From GCA-2746795 sp046496595 (GTDB lineage: Bacteria; Chloroflexota; Anaerolineae; Promineifilales; Promineifilaceae), in assembly GCA_046496595.1 (NCBI GenBank), contig JAWOGU010000247.1, positions 1-5,168 of the forward strand: a stretch of 5,168 nt of DNA, in the 5' to 3' direction. The position numbers and the translations under genes were made by a program. Positions 4,330 to 5,168 of the stretch are shown piece by piece. Position 1 is the stretch's first letter. The number at the start of each line of letters is the position of its first letter. The notes below the pieces were generated by a model. The model saw nothing but the letters and a program-made list of their open reading frames with translations, made no database searches and was not told the DNA's origin.

Positions 4330-4358
4330 AATTGCAATTAGGCTTAAGCTGTTGATCA
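4330..4358. repeat. Cluster of short palindromes upstream of the membrane protein gene
   Basis: AATTGCAATT (4330-4339), GCTTAAGC (4342-4349) and TGATCA (4353-4358) are three perfect palindromes within 29 bases, in the 192-base gene-free stretch after the terminase gene. They could be operator half-sites, but no clear promoter pairs with them, and AT-rich sequence makes short palindromes common. Confidence 0.3.
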
Positions 4359-4414
4359 GGCAAACTAATAATAATTGTTTTGCTTCTACTTATGTCACGA
4401 AAAGGGGTATCATC

Positions 4415-5168
4415 ATGCAGGAAGATCTTCTTTGGTTTCTCATTGCGAGTATCTTGGGTGGTTTTATTGGCTCAATCATATCAATGATTGTTCCAAGGCT
4501 ATATCTTAATCCTCGTATTAAAATAGAGGGGCTTACCCCTCAAGCAAACCTTTGGCACATTGTTGTGGATAACAGAGGGCCGGTAGCGGCGACTCATGTT
4601 ATGGGGCGGTTGACATTACGCTCTATACGGGAAGAAGATATTATCGGGACTATCCAAGAAGTAATGGAAGCACGTAAGCATAAAATGGACAATGATTGGA
4701 AGCGGAATATAAATTCATATTTACGTGTCGAAGAATGGGAGTTAGGCATAGAAGAAGAGTATATATTTTTTTTGACAGCTGTTTCTAAGGAATCTCCCTA
4801 CATTACAACTATTAACCCAGGCATGCCAGAAAGGCTTGCAATAGCTTATTCTGATGGGCCTTGGGTAGATATACCTTCTGAGCATATACATCGAAAGAGA
4901 GCCAGGCTTAAACTTGATGAAGAACGAGTATATTATGGAGAAGTTGTTGTTGGTGCAGAGAATGGTAGGAGATCTAAACCGCTACTACAAATCTTATACT
5001 ATCTATTGATAGCTGTTTGTTTCTTGCTTCACAGGCATAGTTTCACCAGACAACCCTTCTGTCAGGCCAGCGCTATCGCCTCCACAAGCGGTGGTGCTCA
5101 CCGCATAATTTTTTATATTGATCGCCGCATTCAAATCACGATCCATGCGGTTGCCGCACGGACAGTTC
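4415..5168 (+). CDS. Membrane-anchored protein of unknown function, 3' part probably disrupted by an IS200/IS605 element
   Basis: From ATG 4415 (AAAGGGG at 4401-4407, 7 bases upstream) the frame runs without a stop to the window edge, 251 full codons. Residues 5-27 (LLWFLIASILGGFIGSIISMIV) form one N-terminal membrane helix. Behind it lies a probably beta-rich soluble part with several strand-like stretches (PRIKIEGL, WHIVVDNRG, HVMGRLTLRS), a charged middle (about 80-118), and PERLAIAYSDGPWVDIP. I do not recognise the family. From about residue 190 the frame enters the right end of an IS200/IS605 element, and from codon 197 (5003) it is antisense to tnpB, so the true protein probably ends near residue 185-195 or the gene is interrupted there. 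The gene is AT-rich compared with the terminase region. Confidence 0.6.
   Translation, partial: MQEDLLWFLIASILGGFIGSIISMIVPRLYLNPRIKIEGLTPQANLWHIVVDNRGPVAATHVMGRLTLRSIREEDIIGTIQEVMEARKHKMDNDWKRNINSYLRVEEWELGIEEEYIFFLTAVSKESPYITTINPGMPERLAIAYSDGPWVDIPSEHIHRKRARLKLDEERVYYGEVVVGAENGRRSKPLLQILYYLLIAVCFLLHRHSFTRQPFCQASAIASTSGGAHRIIFYIDRRIQITIHAVAARTV
4985..5168 (-). mobile_element. Right-end part of an IS200/IS605-family (IS1341-like) transposon
   Basis: The C-terminal end of tnpB points toward the left of the window, so this is the right end of the element, with the rest beyond the window. A small hairpin CTATC-TATT-GATAG (4999-5012) sits exactly over the tnpB stop and could be the subterminal hairpin that TnpA of this family recognises. 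The exact boundary is not visible; somewhere between about 4970 and 4998 is likely, and the start given is approximate. These elements have no terminal inverted repeats and make no target duplication, so no flanking repeats are expected. Whether a tnpA gene accompanies it cannot be seen. Confidence 0.5.
5003..5168 (-). CDS. tnpB: TnpB (IS200/IS605 family RNA-guided nuclease), C-terminal end, 5' part outside window
   Basis: On the minus strand, 54 residues precede TAG at 5005-5003. They begin NCPCGNRMDRDLNAAINI, the end of the zinc-ribbon (CxC here) followed by the DRDxNAAxNI block that carries the last RuvC catalytic aspartate. A variable tail follows, ending in PVKQETNSYQ; a KQE near the end is common in this family. 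TnpB is an RNA-guided endonuclease that cuts the donor site left after transposon excision, using an omega RNA made from the tnpB 3' end and the adjacent right end. The visible part has no frameshift and an intact DRD motif, so it may be functional, but the other catalytic residues lie outside the window. Confidence 0.85.
   Translation of the reverse strand, partial: NCPCGNRMDRDLNAAINIKNYAVSTTACGGDSAGLTEGLSGETMPVKQETNSYQ

Noticed and set aside
1..5168. CRISPR array, tRNA or rRNA
   Set aside because: No regularly spaced repeats, no tRNA-like cloverleaf sequence and no rRNA-like stretch were seen on either strand.

Overview
The window (about 5.2 kb, nearly all genes on the + strand) looks like an accessory region of a GC-rich bacterium with AT-rich insertions. 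No phylogenetic marker gene is present. An effector-associated domain, several toxin-antitoxin families and a heavily repeated palindrome (AACGGCCGTT) would fit a Chloroflexota (Anaerolineae-like) genome, but this is a weak inference.

Positions 1-356 hold the C-terminal end of a protein with an effector-associated (EAD/Death-like) domain, probably the adaptor end of a conflict-system protein whose effector lies upstream of the window. Positions 419-2004 are a row of toxin-antitoxin pieces in which every module lacks one half. They are an HI1420-type antidote with its own promoter and no toxin; a DUF433 antitoxin followed by only the last ~25 codons of its DUF5615 PIN-like toxin; an apparently intact BrnT toxin whose BrnA antitoxin is cut by an in-frame TAA; and a HigA-type XRE antitoxin with no toxin.

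Positions 2005-2235 are non-coding, with two abutting hairpins and a good extended -10 promoter. This promoter drives an AT-rich gene (2236-2613) for a small SpoIIAA/STAS-like protein. Positions 2698-4222 encode an overlapping pair resembling phage terminase small and large subunits. The large subunit keeps the ATPase motifs but stops at 295 residues, without the nuclease domain, so this is probably a prophage remnant.

Positions 4306-5168 are AT-rich. A membrane-anchored protein of unknown function begins at 4415, and its frame stays open to the window edge. Its distal part is antisense to the C-terminal end of an IS200/IS605-family TnpB (minus strand, stop at 5003-5005), so the host gene was probably interrupted by this element.

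Two promoters (before BrnT and before the terminase small subunit) sit so close to the ATG that the transcripts should be leaderless. The main theme is decay and turnover: TA remnants, phage packaging remnants and a transposon packed head to tail. I found no complete new system. The best candidate for new biology is the BrnT toxin that has lost its antitoxin and now lies upstream of an orphan XRE antitoxin.
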